DNA from: Oribacterium sp. UBA3737
Lineage (GTDB): Bacteria; Bacillota_A; Clostridia; Lachnospirales; Lachnospiraceae
Length of the DNA stretch: 15,090 nt
Direction of reading: 5' to 3'
NCBI GenBank assembly: GCA_002371295.1
Contig: DFGZ01000197.1
Location: 1-15,090 of the forward strand
How positions within the stretch are numbered: the stretch's first letter is position 1; every line of letters begins with the position of its first letter. Below, one piece after another: positions 1-7,066 of this stretch. The notes below the pieces were generated by a model that was given only the letters and a program-made list of their open reading frames with translations, was not told the DNA's origin and did not search any database. Made by a program: the position numbers and the translations under genes.

Positions 1-45
1 ATATCGACTTTTGCCACTCACATCTTTTGATGTGAGTGTAAAAAA
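1..45. repeat. Palindromic repeat end, inverted partner of the repeat at 1555-1578
   Basis: Bases 15-24 (CACTCACATC) and 29-38 (GATGTGAGTG) form a perfect 10-bp palindrome around a TTTT loop. The first 24 bases, read on the minus strand, match 1555-1578 at 23 of 24 positions. Bases 29-46 also resemble the start of the same repeat on the plus strand (16 of 18). Two outward-diverging repeat ends therefore meet here. No T-run follows the hairpin on either strand, so it is a poor intrinsic terminator even though it lies just downstream of the flavodoxin stop. The repeat probably continues left of the window. Confidence 0.7.
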
Positions 46-51
46 TAAACC

Positions 52-489
52 TCAGATCTCCGATGCTGAATGAACCAGCCTGGCATCAACCGATGCGGCT
101 CCCGGAACATATTCGCTGAGCTTCTCAGCAGTCTTTCCGATTCCGCTTCCTCCGGAAGTGGCAAAAGCATGTATAGTCTTTCCACTCCAGTTGTAGCCCT
201 TGCAGAAAGAATAAATTACCCTTGGTGCTGCTCCGTACCAGATAGGAAATCCGATATAAACGGTATCATACTGAACAAAATTCCCGATTTTCCCCTGAAC
301 AGGAACATCCTTTTTCCCAAACTGTTCTTTATTGCATCGTGCCAGAGGATTCATCCATCTGATATCCTGAGCTGAATACGGTACCTCAGGAACGATTTCG
401 AATACATCTGCTCCGATTTTTTCGGCATACTCCTTTGCAACCTTTGCGGTTGTGCCCTCAGCACTGAAATATGTGACCAATGTGCTCAT
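52..489 (-). CDS. Flavodoxin family protein, short at the C-terminus
   Basis: This is a 145-aa flavodoxin-like electron carrier or reductase. The N-terminus MSTLVTYFSAEGTTAKVAKE is the first beta strand plus the loop that binds the FMN phosphate. Family motifs follow: YDTVYIGFPIWYGAAP at about residues 74-89 and ATSGGSGIGKT at about 109-119. The start at 489 is chosen because AAGGAAAGGGG precedes that ATG; an upstream in-frame ATG at 546 has no such site. Relatives of this single-domain group normally end with a further helix of roughly 12-15 residues after the segment matching VHSAS. Here the frame stops two codons after VHSAS, beside the repeat at 1-45, so the protein may be truncated. It lies downstream of the ZIP gene on the same strand with a 235-bp gap. 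A TATAAT at 573-578 (minus) lies upstream but has no good -35. The substrate or partner is unknown. Confidence 0.85.
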   Translation of the reverse strand: MSTLVTYFSAEGTTAKVAKEYAEKIGADVFEIVPEVPYSAQDIRWMNPLARCNKEQFGKKDVPVQGKIGNFVQYDTVYIGFPIWYGAAPRVIYSFCKGYNWSGKTIHAFATSGGSGIGKTAEKLSEYVPGAASVDARLVHSASEI

Positions 490-505
490 TGTATTACCCC
501 TTTCC

Positions 506-541
506 TTTAAACGTAGTTTCTTTTGGTTACTGCCGTTTAAA
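506..541 (-). promoter_or_regulatory. 8-bp dyad upstream of the flavodoxin ribosome binding site
   Basis: TTTAAACG at 506-513 and CGTTTAAA at 534-541 are perfect inverted repeats separated by 20 nt. AGT at 515-517 and ACT at 529-531 add inner symmetry. The dyad ends next to the Shine-Dalgarno sequence of the flavodoxin. It could be a repressor operator or a weak mRNA hairpin. Only the symmetry is seen; the regulatory role is inferred. Confidence 0.3.
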
Positions 542-724
542 CCCAAAGTATTATCTTTTTCCAGTCAACTATATTATAACGATTGATTTATAGCAATTAT
601 GTTGCGTACAATTTCTCTTTAGGGAATCCTTGCCTTGCGACGGAGTCTATAAGGAATTTCTGATATAATCAGTGGTCCCTAAGAAAAATCTGATCAATCA
701 CTCTTTCCTTCCACTTTTTTTGTT

Positions 725-1513
725 CTATCCCAGGGCAACATCCAGAGCCATCATCAGGGTAAAGCCAGCTGAAAACATGATGACACCAACATTGGAATGT
801 TCACCTTCCGACATCTCGGGAATCAGTTCCTCCACCACAACATACATCATGGCACCCGCAGCAAAACTAAGAAGATAAGGCATGGCGGGAATGAAAAAAC
901 CTGCTGCAAGAATGGTGAGCAGCGCCCCCACAAGTTCAACCGCACCGGACAGAACTCCGTCCGAAAAAGCCTTCCACTTATTTTTCTCTTCCGTATAGAG
1001 GGGCATGGAAACGATGGCACCCTCGGGGAAATTCTGAATGGCGATACCAAGAGCCAGAGCCAGGGCTCCTCCGGCGGTAATATTGGTATTACCCGATATA
1101 AAGCCCGCATACACTACACCTACGGCCATTCCTTCAGGAATATTGTGAAGCGTGACCGCCAGTACCATCATGGTGGTTTTCTTCAGCTTTGCATGAGGAC
1201 CCTCAGCGATCTCAGAATGCATGTGCAGATGAGGAATGACGTTATCAAGCATTAACAGAAACAGGATTCCTATCCAGAAGCCTATAAACGCCGGCAGAAA
1301 GCTGAGCCTTCCCAAATCCTCAGACTGTTCCATGGCAGGAATGATGAGGCTCCAGATGGATGCCGCCACCATAACACCGCTGGCAAAACCGGCAAGTGAT
1401 TTCTGAACCTTCACTCCAAGCTCTTTCTTCATAAAAAAAACTGAGGCCGCTCCCAAAGCAGTTCCCGCAAAAGGGATCAGCAATCCGGCTAAAACATAAA
1501 TATTCATATTCAC
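725..1513 (-). CDS. ZIP family divalent metal transporter (GufA-like)
   Basis: This is a 262-aa membrane protein with about eight hydrophobic segments, likely importing zinc or another divalent metal across the cytoplasmic membrane. The ZIP signature is clear: HNIPEGMAVG (residues 123-132) and QNFPEG (160-165) are the paired metal-binding helices, and VVEELIPE (about 226-233) is the conserved acidic segment of a later helix. A histidine-rich loop HLHMHSE (95-101) lies between helices 3 and 4. The length is normal for the family. The first codon is GTG at 1511-1513, five nt after GGAAAGG; ATG at 1505-1507 is an equally reasonable start and would remove two residues. It is transcribed away from acpP and toward the flavodoxin, and may share a transcript with it. 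Metal specificity cannot be read from the sequence. Confidence 0.92.
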   Translation of the reverse strand: MNMNIYVLAGLLIPFAGTALGAASVFFMKKELGVKVQKSLAGFASGVMVAASIWSLIIPAMEQSEDLGRLSFLPAFIGFWIGILFLLMLDNVIPHLHMHSEIAEGPHAKLKKTTMMVLAVTLHNIPEGMAVGVVYAGFISGNTNITAGGALALALGIAIQNFPEGAIVSMPLYTEEKNKWKAFSDGVLSGAVELVGALLTILAAGFFIPAMPYLLSFAAGAMMYVVVEELIPEMSEGEHSNVGVIMFSAGFTLMMALDVALG

Positions 1514-1552
1514 TTTCGCCTTTCCGATATCTCCGGTTTATAAATTTTCAAA

Positions 1553-1736
1553 ATGATGTGAGTGTCAAAAGTCGATATCGGACCGCTTCGCGCTATGCGC
1601 TCTCGCGTTCCTCCCACATTCCGCACTCTCAGGCCGATAAATCGTCCTTTCGTGCTCCATGTGGGGCGTGTCATGAAGTCTATCCTCCACTTTTGTGCAA
1701 GCACAAGTGGAGGAAGACTTATGACACTTATATCAT
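1553..1736. mobile_element. Compact intergenic repeat element with terminal inverted repeats (MITE-like)
   Basis: The left end at 1555-1573 (GATGTGAGTGTCAAAAGTC) and the right end at 1716-1734, read on the minus strand (GATATAAGTGTCATAAGTC), match at 16 of 19 positions; the similarity extends by an outer AT on both sides. Between them are a GC-rich arm with CCCACAT (1615-1621) able to pair with ATGTGGG (1659-1665), and a long hairpin at 1668-1727. No credible gene lies inside. A second copy of the left end lies inverted at 1-24. The organisation suggests a dispersed non-autonomous repeat or a repeat-borne structured RNA. No target-site duplication is obvious, so the mobile label is an inference. 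Confidence 0.5.
1668..1727. repeat. 27-bp imperfect hairpin inside the repeat element
   Basis: Bases 1668-1698 pair with 1701-1727. The two arms agree over 27 base pairs once single bulges of G and A and a TT bulge in the left arm are allowed; the hairpin closes at GTGCAAGCAC. The outer part of the right arm is also the right terminal repeat of the element, so the GTGTCA-AAGTC word occurs here for the third time. No T-run follows on the plus strand, so it is not a typical terminator for anything entering acpP. Confidence 0.65.
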
Positions 1737-1769
1737 ATAAATATAGAGAATAAAAAAGAGGAAAAAACA

Positions 1770-2003
1770 ATGGAATTTGAAAAGTTAAAGCAGATTATCA
1801 CAAACGAAGTTTCTCATGTGGATGCCGCAAAGATCACTCCGGAAGCAAAGTTCGTAGATGACCTTGAGATGGATTCCCTTGACGTTGTTCAGGTAGTTAT
1901 GGCTATCGAGAGCGAGTTCGGGATCGAAGTACCTGATGATGCCGCAGAGCATCTCATCACAGTTCAGGATGCTGTGGATGCCATCAAGAAGGCTGTAAAC
2001 TAA
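1770..2003 (+). CDS. acpP: Acyl carrier protein
   Basis: This 77-aa cytosolic acyl carrier protein carries growing fatty acyl chains as thioesters on a 4'-phosphopantetheine arm. The attachment site is Ser36 in DLEMDSLDVVQVV. The protein is acidic, of normal length, and shows the usual helix pattern through AIESEFGIEVPDDAAEHLITVQDAV. AGAGG at 1757-1761 precedes the ATG. The codons look like those of a highly expressed gene. In many Firmicutes plsX or fab genes precede acpP and rnc follows. Here rnc follows, but upstream lies a divergent ZIP gene and the repeat element 1553-1736, so acpP starts the housekeeping run. A clear promoter is not visible: AT-rich words such as TATAAA (1736-1741) occur, but without a well-spaced -35. 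Confidence 0.97.
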   Translation: MEFEKLKQIITNEVSHVDAAKITPEAKFVDDLEMDSLDVVQVVMAIESEFGIEVPDDAAEHLITVQDAVDAIKKAVN

Positions 2004-2031
2004 AAAACTATACATATTTATAAACATAGCC

Positions 2032-2151
2032 GGGTCAGAAAGTCTGAAGTTATTGCTGGAATAAGATGCCTTATGTTAATTAAGGGCAGCAGAGTCGCAA
2101 ATGATAGCTGCTGTCAAATCTCATCACATTCTGTTTCAGACCTTTTGACCC
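2032..2151 (+). ncRNA. Folded leader between acpP and rnc (possible RNase III target)
   Basis: A long closing stem joins 2032-2047 to 2136-2151: GGGTCA with TGACCC and GTCTGA with TCAGAC, with four middle positions holding two pairs, one G-U and one A-C mismatch. Inside are a hairpin ATAAG/CTTAT (2061-2065 with 2070-2074) and a stronger hairpin GGCAGCAG/CTGCTGTC (2085-2092 with 2108-2115, one G-U). The structure ends 16 nt before AGGAGG of rnc. No known riboswitch motif was recognised. In E. coli, RNase III cuts a stem-loop in its own 5' leader and destabilises its mRNA; a similar role is a plausible inference here. Only the pairing is seen directly. Confidence 0.5.
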
Positions 2152-2177
2152 TTGTATTATCTTTTATAGGAGGAACA

Positions 2178-2885
2178 ATGGAAGAAAATTTAGACAAGCT
2201 GCAGGATGCTTTAGGTTATCACTTCAACAATGTGGGCCTTCTGAGACATGCTCTCACACATCCATCCTTCAGCAATGAAAACGGTGAACCGAAGGAAGCT
2301 TCTAATCAGAGACTGGAATTTTTAGGAGATGCGGTTCTTGAGCTTATCTCAAGTGTGTTCCTTTTCAACCGCACCCCTGTACTTCAGGAGGGTGTCATGA
2401 CCAAGGTTCGCGCCGCGCTGGTATGTGAGCCGACATTGGCGGAAGCAGCCCGCAAGGTAAATCTTGGTGATTACATCATTTTGGGTAAGGGTGAAGCAAG
2501 AGAAGGCATCAATAATCGGGATTCTGTAATTTCAGATGCATTTGAATCCGTGATCGGTGCCATGTATCTGGACGGCGGACTTGAGCCGGCAGAAAAATTC
2601 GTAAAGACCTTCGTTCTTTCGGATATCGAGAACACAGGACTTTACAGAGACGCAAAGACTGTTCTTCAGGAATATGTTTCACAGAACAAGATGGAACTTG
2701 AGTACAGGGTCATCGAGGAATCAGGTCCATGCCATGACAGATTCTACCGTGTACAGGCCATACTCAACAACAAAGAGTACGGTATCGGTGAAGGTTCCAG
2801 CAAGAAAAAGAGTGAGCAGGGCGCTGCTTACCAGACATTAAAGCAGATTAAGGCGGAAACCGGATATGTATTTAAAATCTATTGA
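2178..2885 (+). CDS. rnc: Ribonuclease III
   Basis: This 235-aa enzyme cleaves double-stranded RNA, including rRNA precursors and structured mRNAs. The family signature NQRLEFLGDAVLEL spans residues 43-56. The expected metal-binding acidic residues are Glu47, Asp51, Asp120 and Glu123 (the last two in SDAFESVIGA). A C-terminal dsRNA-binding domain follows at about 158-227 (DAKTVLQEYVSQ to EQGAAYQTLKQI). The start at 2178 is fixed by AGGAGG at 2168-2173; an in-frame upstream ATG at 2073 would fall inside the folded leader and lacks a ribosome binding site. The 3' end overlaps smc by 20 nt, implying translational coupling. The length is normal. Confidence 0.97.
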   Translation: MEENLDKLQDALGYHFNNVGLLRHALTHPSFSNENGEPKEASNQRLEFLGDAVLELISSVFLFNRTPVLQEGVMTKVRAALVCEPTLAEAARKVNLGDYIILGKGEAREGINNRDSVISDAFESVIGAMYLDGGLEPAEKFVKTFVLSDIENTGLYRDAKTVLQEYVSQNKMELEYRVIEESGPCHDRFYRVQAILNNKEYGIGEGSSKKKSEQGAAYQTLKQIKAETGYVFKIY

Positions 2886-5800
2886 AATTCAGGGCTTTAA
2901 GTCCTTTGCCAATAAGACTGTCCTCGATTTCAGTAAGGGAGTCACAGGTATAGTAGGTCCTAACGGCTCCGGAAAATCCAATATCTCTGATGCGGTCCGC
3001 TGGGTTCTCGGTGAGCAGAAGGTAAAGCAGCTCCGTGGATCCTCCATGCAGGACGTCATCTTCGCGGGAACACAGTTAAGACGCCCACAGAGCTCTGCCT
3101 TCGTTGCCATAACTCTCGACAACTCAGACAGAATCCTGAACATAGATTACGATATAGTTACCGTTTCCAGACGCCTTTATCGTTCCGGTGAGTCAGAGTA
3201 TATGCTGAACGGCACAGAATGCCGACTCAAAGACATTAACGAGCTCTTCTATGATACCGGTATCGGAAAAGACGGCTACAGTATCATCGGTCAGGGACAG
3301 GTAGAAAAGATCCTCTCAGGAAAGCCCGAAGAGCGCCGTGACCTCTTTGACGAAGCGGTAGGTATCGTAAAGTTCAAGCGCCGTAAGTCTCTTGCAGAGA
3401 AAAAGCTTGCGGATGAGCAGGCAAACCTTACCCGTGTGACCGACATCCTGAACGAGCTCGAGCGTCAGGTTGGACCTCTCAAGAAGCAGTCCGACGAGGC
3501 GAGACAGTATCTCTCCATACGTGATGAGCTTGTTAATGCCGACTCAAATCTCTTCATCCGCGACATGGATGATACCTTAAAGGGTCTCGATTCCGTCAAT
3601 GAAAACGCCAGCACCGTAAATGACGAGCTGGATGCAGTGAAAAAGGAATCGGAAGAGCTGAACGGCAAGTATACAGAGATCGAAGAGAAGATCAGGGCTC
3701 TGGATGCCGAGCTAAGCAGAGCCAAGGATGATATAAACAAATCCGACCTCCTGAAAACAAATCTTCAGGGCCAGATAGGCGTTTTAAACGAGCAGATCAA
3801 CGCAGAGAAGAACAATGCCCTGCATTATACCCAGCGTATCAATGCTTTGCAGAAGGACATGTTCGACCGCATCTCACAGATCGAAGACAACCTGAGTCTC
3901 CTTAAGTGGATCAAGGAGCAGATAAGCTTCATAAAGAACAACAAGGCCGGTACCGACGAGATGATGGAGAACATCGAGCTGGATCTCGAGATGATCAACT
4001 CCACCATGGACGAGACTGCGCTTACGGTTTCCTCCTGCATGGGGCATGATTTCCAGCTTGAGGACCGTCCGGTAAAGGAATCGGAAAAAGCCTCCAATAT
4101 AAAGAGTGACGATTTCCTCGGGAACATCGAAACACAGCGAAAAGAACTGGAAAGAATCAATTCAAGACTTGAAGAAGTAAAGCAGCTTATCGCTTCCGAC
4201 TCAGAGCTCGTGAACAGACTCGGGGATGTAAACCAGCAGCTCAGGGATCAGATAACCCACAAGACCCGTGAGCATGATAACCAGAAGAACCGTCTTGAGA
4301 CCCTCCGTAACCTTGCAGAGCGTTATGAAGGCTATGGCAATGCCATAAAGATGGTCATGGACAGGCGCGATCAGGAGCATGGAATCCTTGGTGTTGTTGC
4401 AGACCTTATCGAAGTACCAAAGGAGTATGAAACAGCCATTGAGACTGCCCTCGGCGGATCCATACAGAATGTCGTAACAGAGGACGAGAACACAGCAAAG
4501 AACATGGTTCAGTTCCTCAAGCAGCACCGTTATGGCCGTGCAACCTTCCTTCCTCTTACCAACATTCGCGGAAAAAGGGACGAAAACTGTGTTAAAGCTG
4601 TTTCAGAAAAGGGAGCTATCGGTCTCGGATGTGATCTCATAAAGTATGATCCAAAGTACAAGACTCTGTCAGAGTACCTTCTGGGCCGTGTCCTGGTGGT
4701 CAACAACATTGACACAGCACTTCAGATTCAGAGGAAGTACCATCAGACCCTGAGGATCGTCACACTGGAAGGAGACCAGTTAAATCCGGGAGGTTCCATC
4801 TCCGGTGGTTCCTTCAGGAACAATTCGAACCTTATGGGCCGTAAGAGAGAGCTCGAGGAGATCGAAGAGCATATCCTTTCTTCACAGAAGGCCATCGAAG
4901 ACCTCCGGAGAAAGCTCTCGGATTCAGAAAGCAAGAGGGCTATCGCCAAGGCTTCCGTAGAGTCACATCGTCAGGAGATCGAGAAGCTGACTCTCGAGCA
5001 GAATACTCAGACTATGGCCATCGCGTCACAGATCAATGTGGAGTACTCATCTCTTTCAACACGTACCGATTTCGTTACAGAAAACCTTCACAGACTGAAT
5101 TCCGAGCTTGAGACCATCACCACGGAAAAGGGCGAGATGGAGGATTCCCAGCAGAACTCCGACAGCGTTCTCCAGGAAAAGGCCGACAAGATAAAGGAAC
5201 TTGAAGCCCTCATACAGAACGCCGATGCAGCTTCTCAGGAACTTAACGGGAAGATGGCAAGAGACGAAGAAAGCAAGACAAAACTTCTCGAGGAACGTAA
5301 ATCTTTCTTCCAGAAGAAGGATGAGATCTCCGTACGACTTCTGGATATGGAGAAGGAGTCCATGCGTGTACAGAACAAGAAGGAAAAGCTTGATGAAAAG
5401 ATAGACAAGCTCACAACCTATATGTTCGATGAATACGGACTCACCTACGAGGAAGCAAAAAAACGTTATTCCGATGAATATAAGAACACTAACGAAGTTC
5501 GCACTCTTGTAAATCAGCTGAAGGGTCAGTTGAAGGCACTGGGTCCCGTAAATCTCGATGCCATCGAGCAGTATAAGGAAGTTTCTGAACGTTATGAGTT
5601 CCTGAACAACCAGTATTTGGACCTCACCGAATCGGAGAAATCCCTGAACGAGATAATCGAAGAACTGGATCAGGGTATGCGTAAGCAGTTCAATGAGAAC
5701 TTCAAGCTTATACAGGAGCAGTTCAATAAGACCTTCAAGATCCTTTTCGGAGGCGGTCAGGGAAGACTTGAGCTTGACACTGAGGATCCTGATGTACTTA

Positions 5801-6150
5801 CCACATCCATCTCCATCATCGCAGAGCCGCCAGGAAAGAAGCTTCAGAACATGATGCAGCTGTCCGGTGGAGAAAAGGCTCTTACGGCCATCGCCCTGCT
5901 TTTTGCCATCCAGAACCTGAAGCCTTCACCATTCTGTCTTCTGGATGAGATCGAAGCGGCCCTTGATGACTCGAACGTTACACGATTTGCGGAGTATCTC
6001 CATACTCTGGTGCAGACACAGTTCATCGTCATCACTCACCGTAGAGGTACCATGGAGAATGCTGACAGACTGTTCGGTATCACCATGCAGGAAAAGGGTG
6101 TATCAACCCTTGTTTCAGTGGATCTCGTACAGGATCAGCTGGAAGCGTAA
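2866..6150 (+). CDS. smc: Chromosome segregation protein SMC
   Basis: This 1094-aa condensin ATPase organises and segregates the chromosome with ScpA and ScpB. The N-terminal head has Walker A GPNGSGKSN (residues 31-39). The first coiled-coil arm runs about 170-488, the hinge about 489-650 (GILGVVADLIEVPKEYETAI within it, ending in the glycine-rich GGSISGGSF), and the second arm about 655-890. The C-terminal head has the signature LSGGEKALTA (999-1008) and Walker B/D-loop LLDEIEAALDD (1025-1035). All catalytic parts are present. The usual length is near 1170-1190, so this one is about 90 residues short. The deficit seems to be mainly in the second arm, while the first arm contains a polar, non-heptad stretch at about 384-420. 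It starts inside rnc and is followed by ftsY after 33 nt. Confidence 0.97.
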   Translation: MYLKSIEIQGFKSFANKTVLDFSKGVTGIVGPNGSGKSNISDAVRWVLGEQKVKQLRGSSMQDVIFAGTQLRRPQSSAFVAITLDNSDRILNIDYDIVTVSRRLYRSGESEYMLNGTECRLKDINELFYDTGIGKDGYSIIGQGQVEKILSGKPEERRDLFDEAVGIVKFKRRKSLAEKKLADEQANLTRVTDILNELERQVGPLKKQSDEARQYLSIRDELVNADSNLFIRDMDDTLKGLDSVNENASTVNDELDAVKKESEELNGKYTEIEEKIRALDAELSRAKDDINKSDLLKTNLQGQIGVLNEQINAEKNNALHYTQRINALQKDMFDRISQIEDNLSLLKWIKEQISFIKNNKAGTDEMMENIELDLEMINSTMDETALTVSSCMGHDFQLEDRPVKESEKASNIKSDDFLGNIETQRKELERINSRLEEVKQLIASDSELVNRLGDVNQQLRDQITHKTREHDNQKNRLETLRNLAERYEGYGNAIKMVMDRRDQEHGILGVVADLIEVPKEYETAIETALGGSIQNVVTEDENTAKNMVQFLKQHRYGRATFLPLTNIRGKRDENCVKAVSEKGAIGLGCDLIKYDPKYKTLSEYLLGRVLVVNNIDTALQIQRKYHQTLRIVTLEGDQLNPGGSISGGSFRNNSNLMGRKRELEEIEEHILSSQKAIEDLRRKLSDSESKRAIAKASVESHRQEIEKLTLEQNTQTMAIASQINVEYSSLSTRTDFVTENLHRLNSELETITTEKGEMEDSQQNSDSVLQEKADKIKELEALIQNADAASQELNGKMARDEESKTKLLEERKSFFQKKDEISVRLLDMEKESMRVQNKKEKLDEKIDKLTTYMFDEYGLTYEEAKKRYSDEYKNTNEVRTLVNQLKGQLKALGPVNLDAIEQYKEVSERYEFLNNQYLDLTESEKSLNEIIEELDQGMRKQFNENFKLIQEQFNKTFKILFGGGQGRLELDTEDPDVLTTSISIIAEPPGKKLQNMMQLSGGEKALTAIALLFAIQNLKPSPFCLLDEIEAALDDSNVTRFAEYLHTLVQTQFIVITHRRGTMENADRLFGITMQEKGVSTLVSVDLVQDQLEA

Positions 6151-6183
6151 GTATCACTTTCACTAAATAAAGGAGTGCCCGAT

Positions 6184-7056
6184 ATGGCAAATTTCTTTTC
6201 GAAACTTATAAACAACATTTTCCAGTCCAATGAAGTGGCAGACGACGCCTTTTATGAGGATCTGGAGGATGCCATGATCATGTCCGATGTGGGTGTCACC
6301 ACCACACTTAAGGTCATCGACGCAGTAAAAACAGAGGCTGCCCGTCAGGGCGTGAACACCACCCGCGAGGTAAAGAAGATACTGAGAGACTATCTTTACG
6401 AGCTTATGCGTGTGGATGATTCCTACTATGACTTTGAAAAGCAGAAAAGCATCATTTCCGTTATCGGCGTAAACGGAGTGGGCAAGACAACTTCCATCGG
6501 CAAGATGGCAAGCAACATGAAGGGTAAGGGAAAGCGTGTGATTCTTGCCGCAGCGGACACCTTCAGAGCCGGAGCCATCGAGCAGCTCAAGGAATGGGGA
6601 AAGCGCATAGATGTGGACGTAATCGCACAAAAGGAGGGTTCCGACCCTGCGGCTGTAGTATTTGACGCCCTTCAGTCTTTCAAGTCTAAGAACGCAGATC
6701 TTCTTATCATCGATACTGCGGGAAGACTTCATAATAAGAAGAATCTCATGAATGAGCTGGGCAAGATCAACCGCATCATCGACAAGGAATTTGCAGAGGG
6801 CTACAGAGAGACTCTCGTTGTCCTCGATGCCACCACAGGTCAGAATGCCATGTCCCAGGCCCAGATCTTCAAGGATGCCTGCGAGGTGACAGGAATAATT
6901 CTTACCAAGATGGACGGCACTGCAAAGGGCGGCATAGCTCTCGCAGTACAGTCAGAACTGGGACTCCCAGTAAAATACATCGGAGTCGGTGAGAAAGCTT
7001 CAGACTTAAGACGCTTCGATTCAAAAGAATATGTGGATTCTATTTTCGAGAATTGA
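6184..7056 (+). CDS. ftsY: Signal recognition particle receptor FtsY
   Basis: This 290-aa SRP receptor GTPase docks ribosome-SRP complexes at the membrane by pairing with Ffh. The N domain occupies about residues 1-85 and the G domain follows: G1 GVNGVGKTT (95-103), DTFRAGAIEQL (125-135), G3 DTAGR (177-181), G4 TKMDGTAKGG (241-250) and the closing GVGEKASDLRRFD (267-279). The start at 6184 is eight nt after AGGAG (6171-6175); a GTG at 6175 overlaps that site and is rejected. The protein begins almost directly with the N domain, without the long acidic A domain of proteobacterial FtsY. It is the last gene before the candidate RNA at 7067-7229, and its stop codon forms part of a TTGACA word (7053-7058). 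Confidence 0.97.
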   Translation: MANFFSKLINNIFQSNEVADDAFYEDLEDAMIMSDVGVTTTLKVIDAVKTEAARQGVNTTREVKKILRDYLYELMRVDDSYYDFEKQKSIISVIGVNGVGKTTSIGKMASNMKGKGKRVILAAADTFRAGAIEQLKEWGKRIDVDVIAQKEGSDPAAVVFDALQSFKSKNADLLIIDTAGRLHNKKNLMNELGKINRIIDKEFAEGYRETLVVLDATTGQNAMSQAQIFKDACEVTGIILTKMDGTAKGGIALAVQSELGLPVKYIGVGEKASDLRRFDSKEYVDSIFEN

Positions 7057-7066
7057 CATTACTACA

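Noticed and set aside
1..38. Intrinsic terminator of the flavodoxin gene
   Set aside because: The hairpin is perfect, but no T-run follows it on the minus strand; its sequence matches the repeat elsewhere, so a repeat end is the better reading.
1558..1753. Two overlapping short plus-strand open frames (60 and 63 aa)
   Set aside because: They lie wholly or mostly within the repeat element, lack ribosome binding sites and show no protein-like composition; they are frames through a palindromic repeat.
1510..1770. 86-aa minus-strand open frame upstream of the ZIP gene
   Set aside because: It crosses the repeat element and the acpP leader, and no ribosome binding site or known motif is seen.
4015..4125. 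Frameshift or insertion in smc in the non-heptad part of the first arm
   Set aside because: The reading frame and codon use are continuous on both sides and heptads resume normally; treated as a natural variant.
3825..4160. 111-aa minus-strand open frame opposite smc
   Set aside because: Serine-rich antisense translation of coiled-coil codons; a typical artefact.
6163..6732. 189-aa minus-strand open frame opposite ftsY
   Set aside because: It lies antisense to a clearly conserved GTPase gene and has no recognisable domain.
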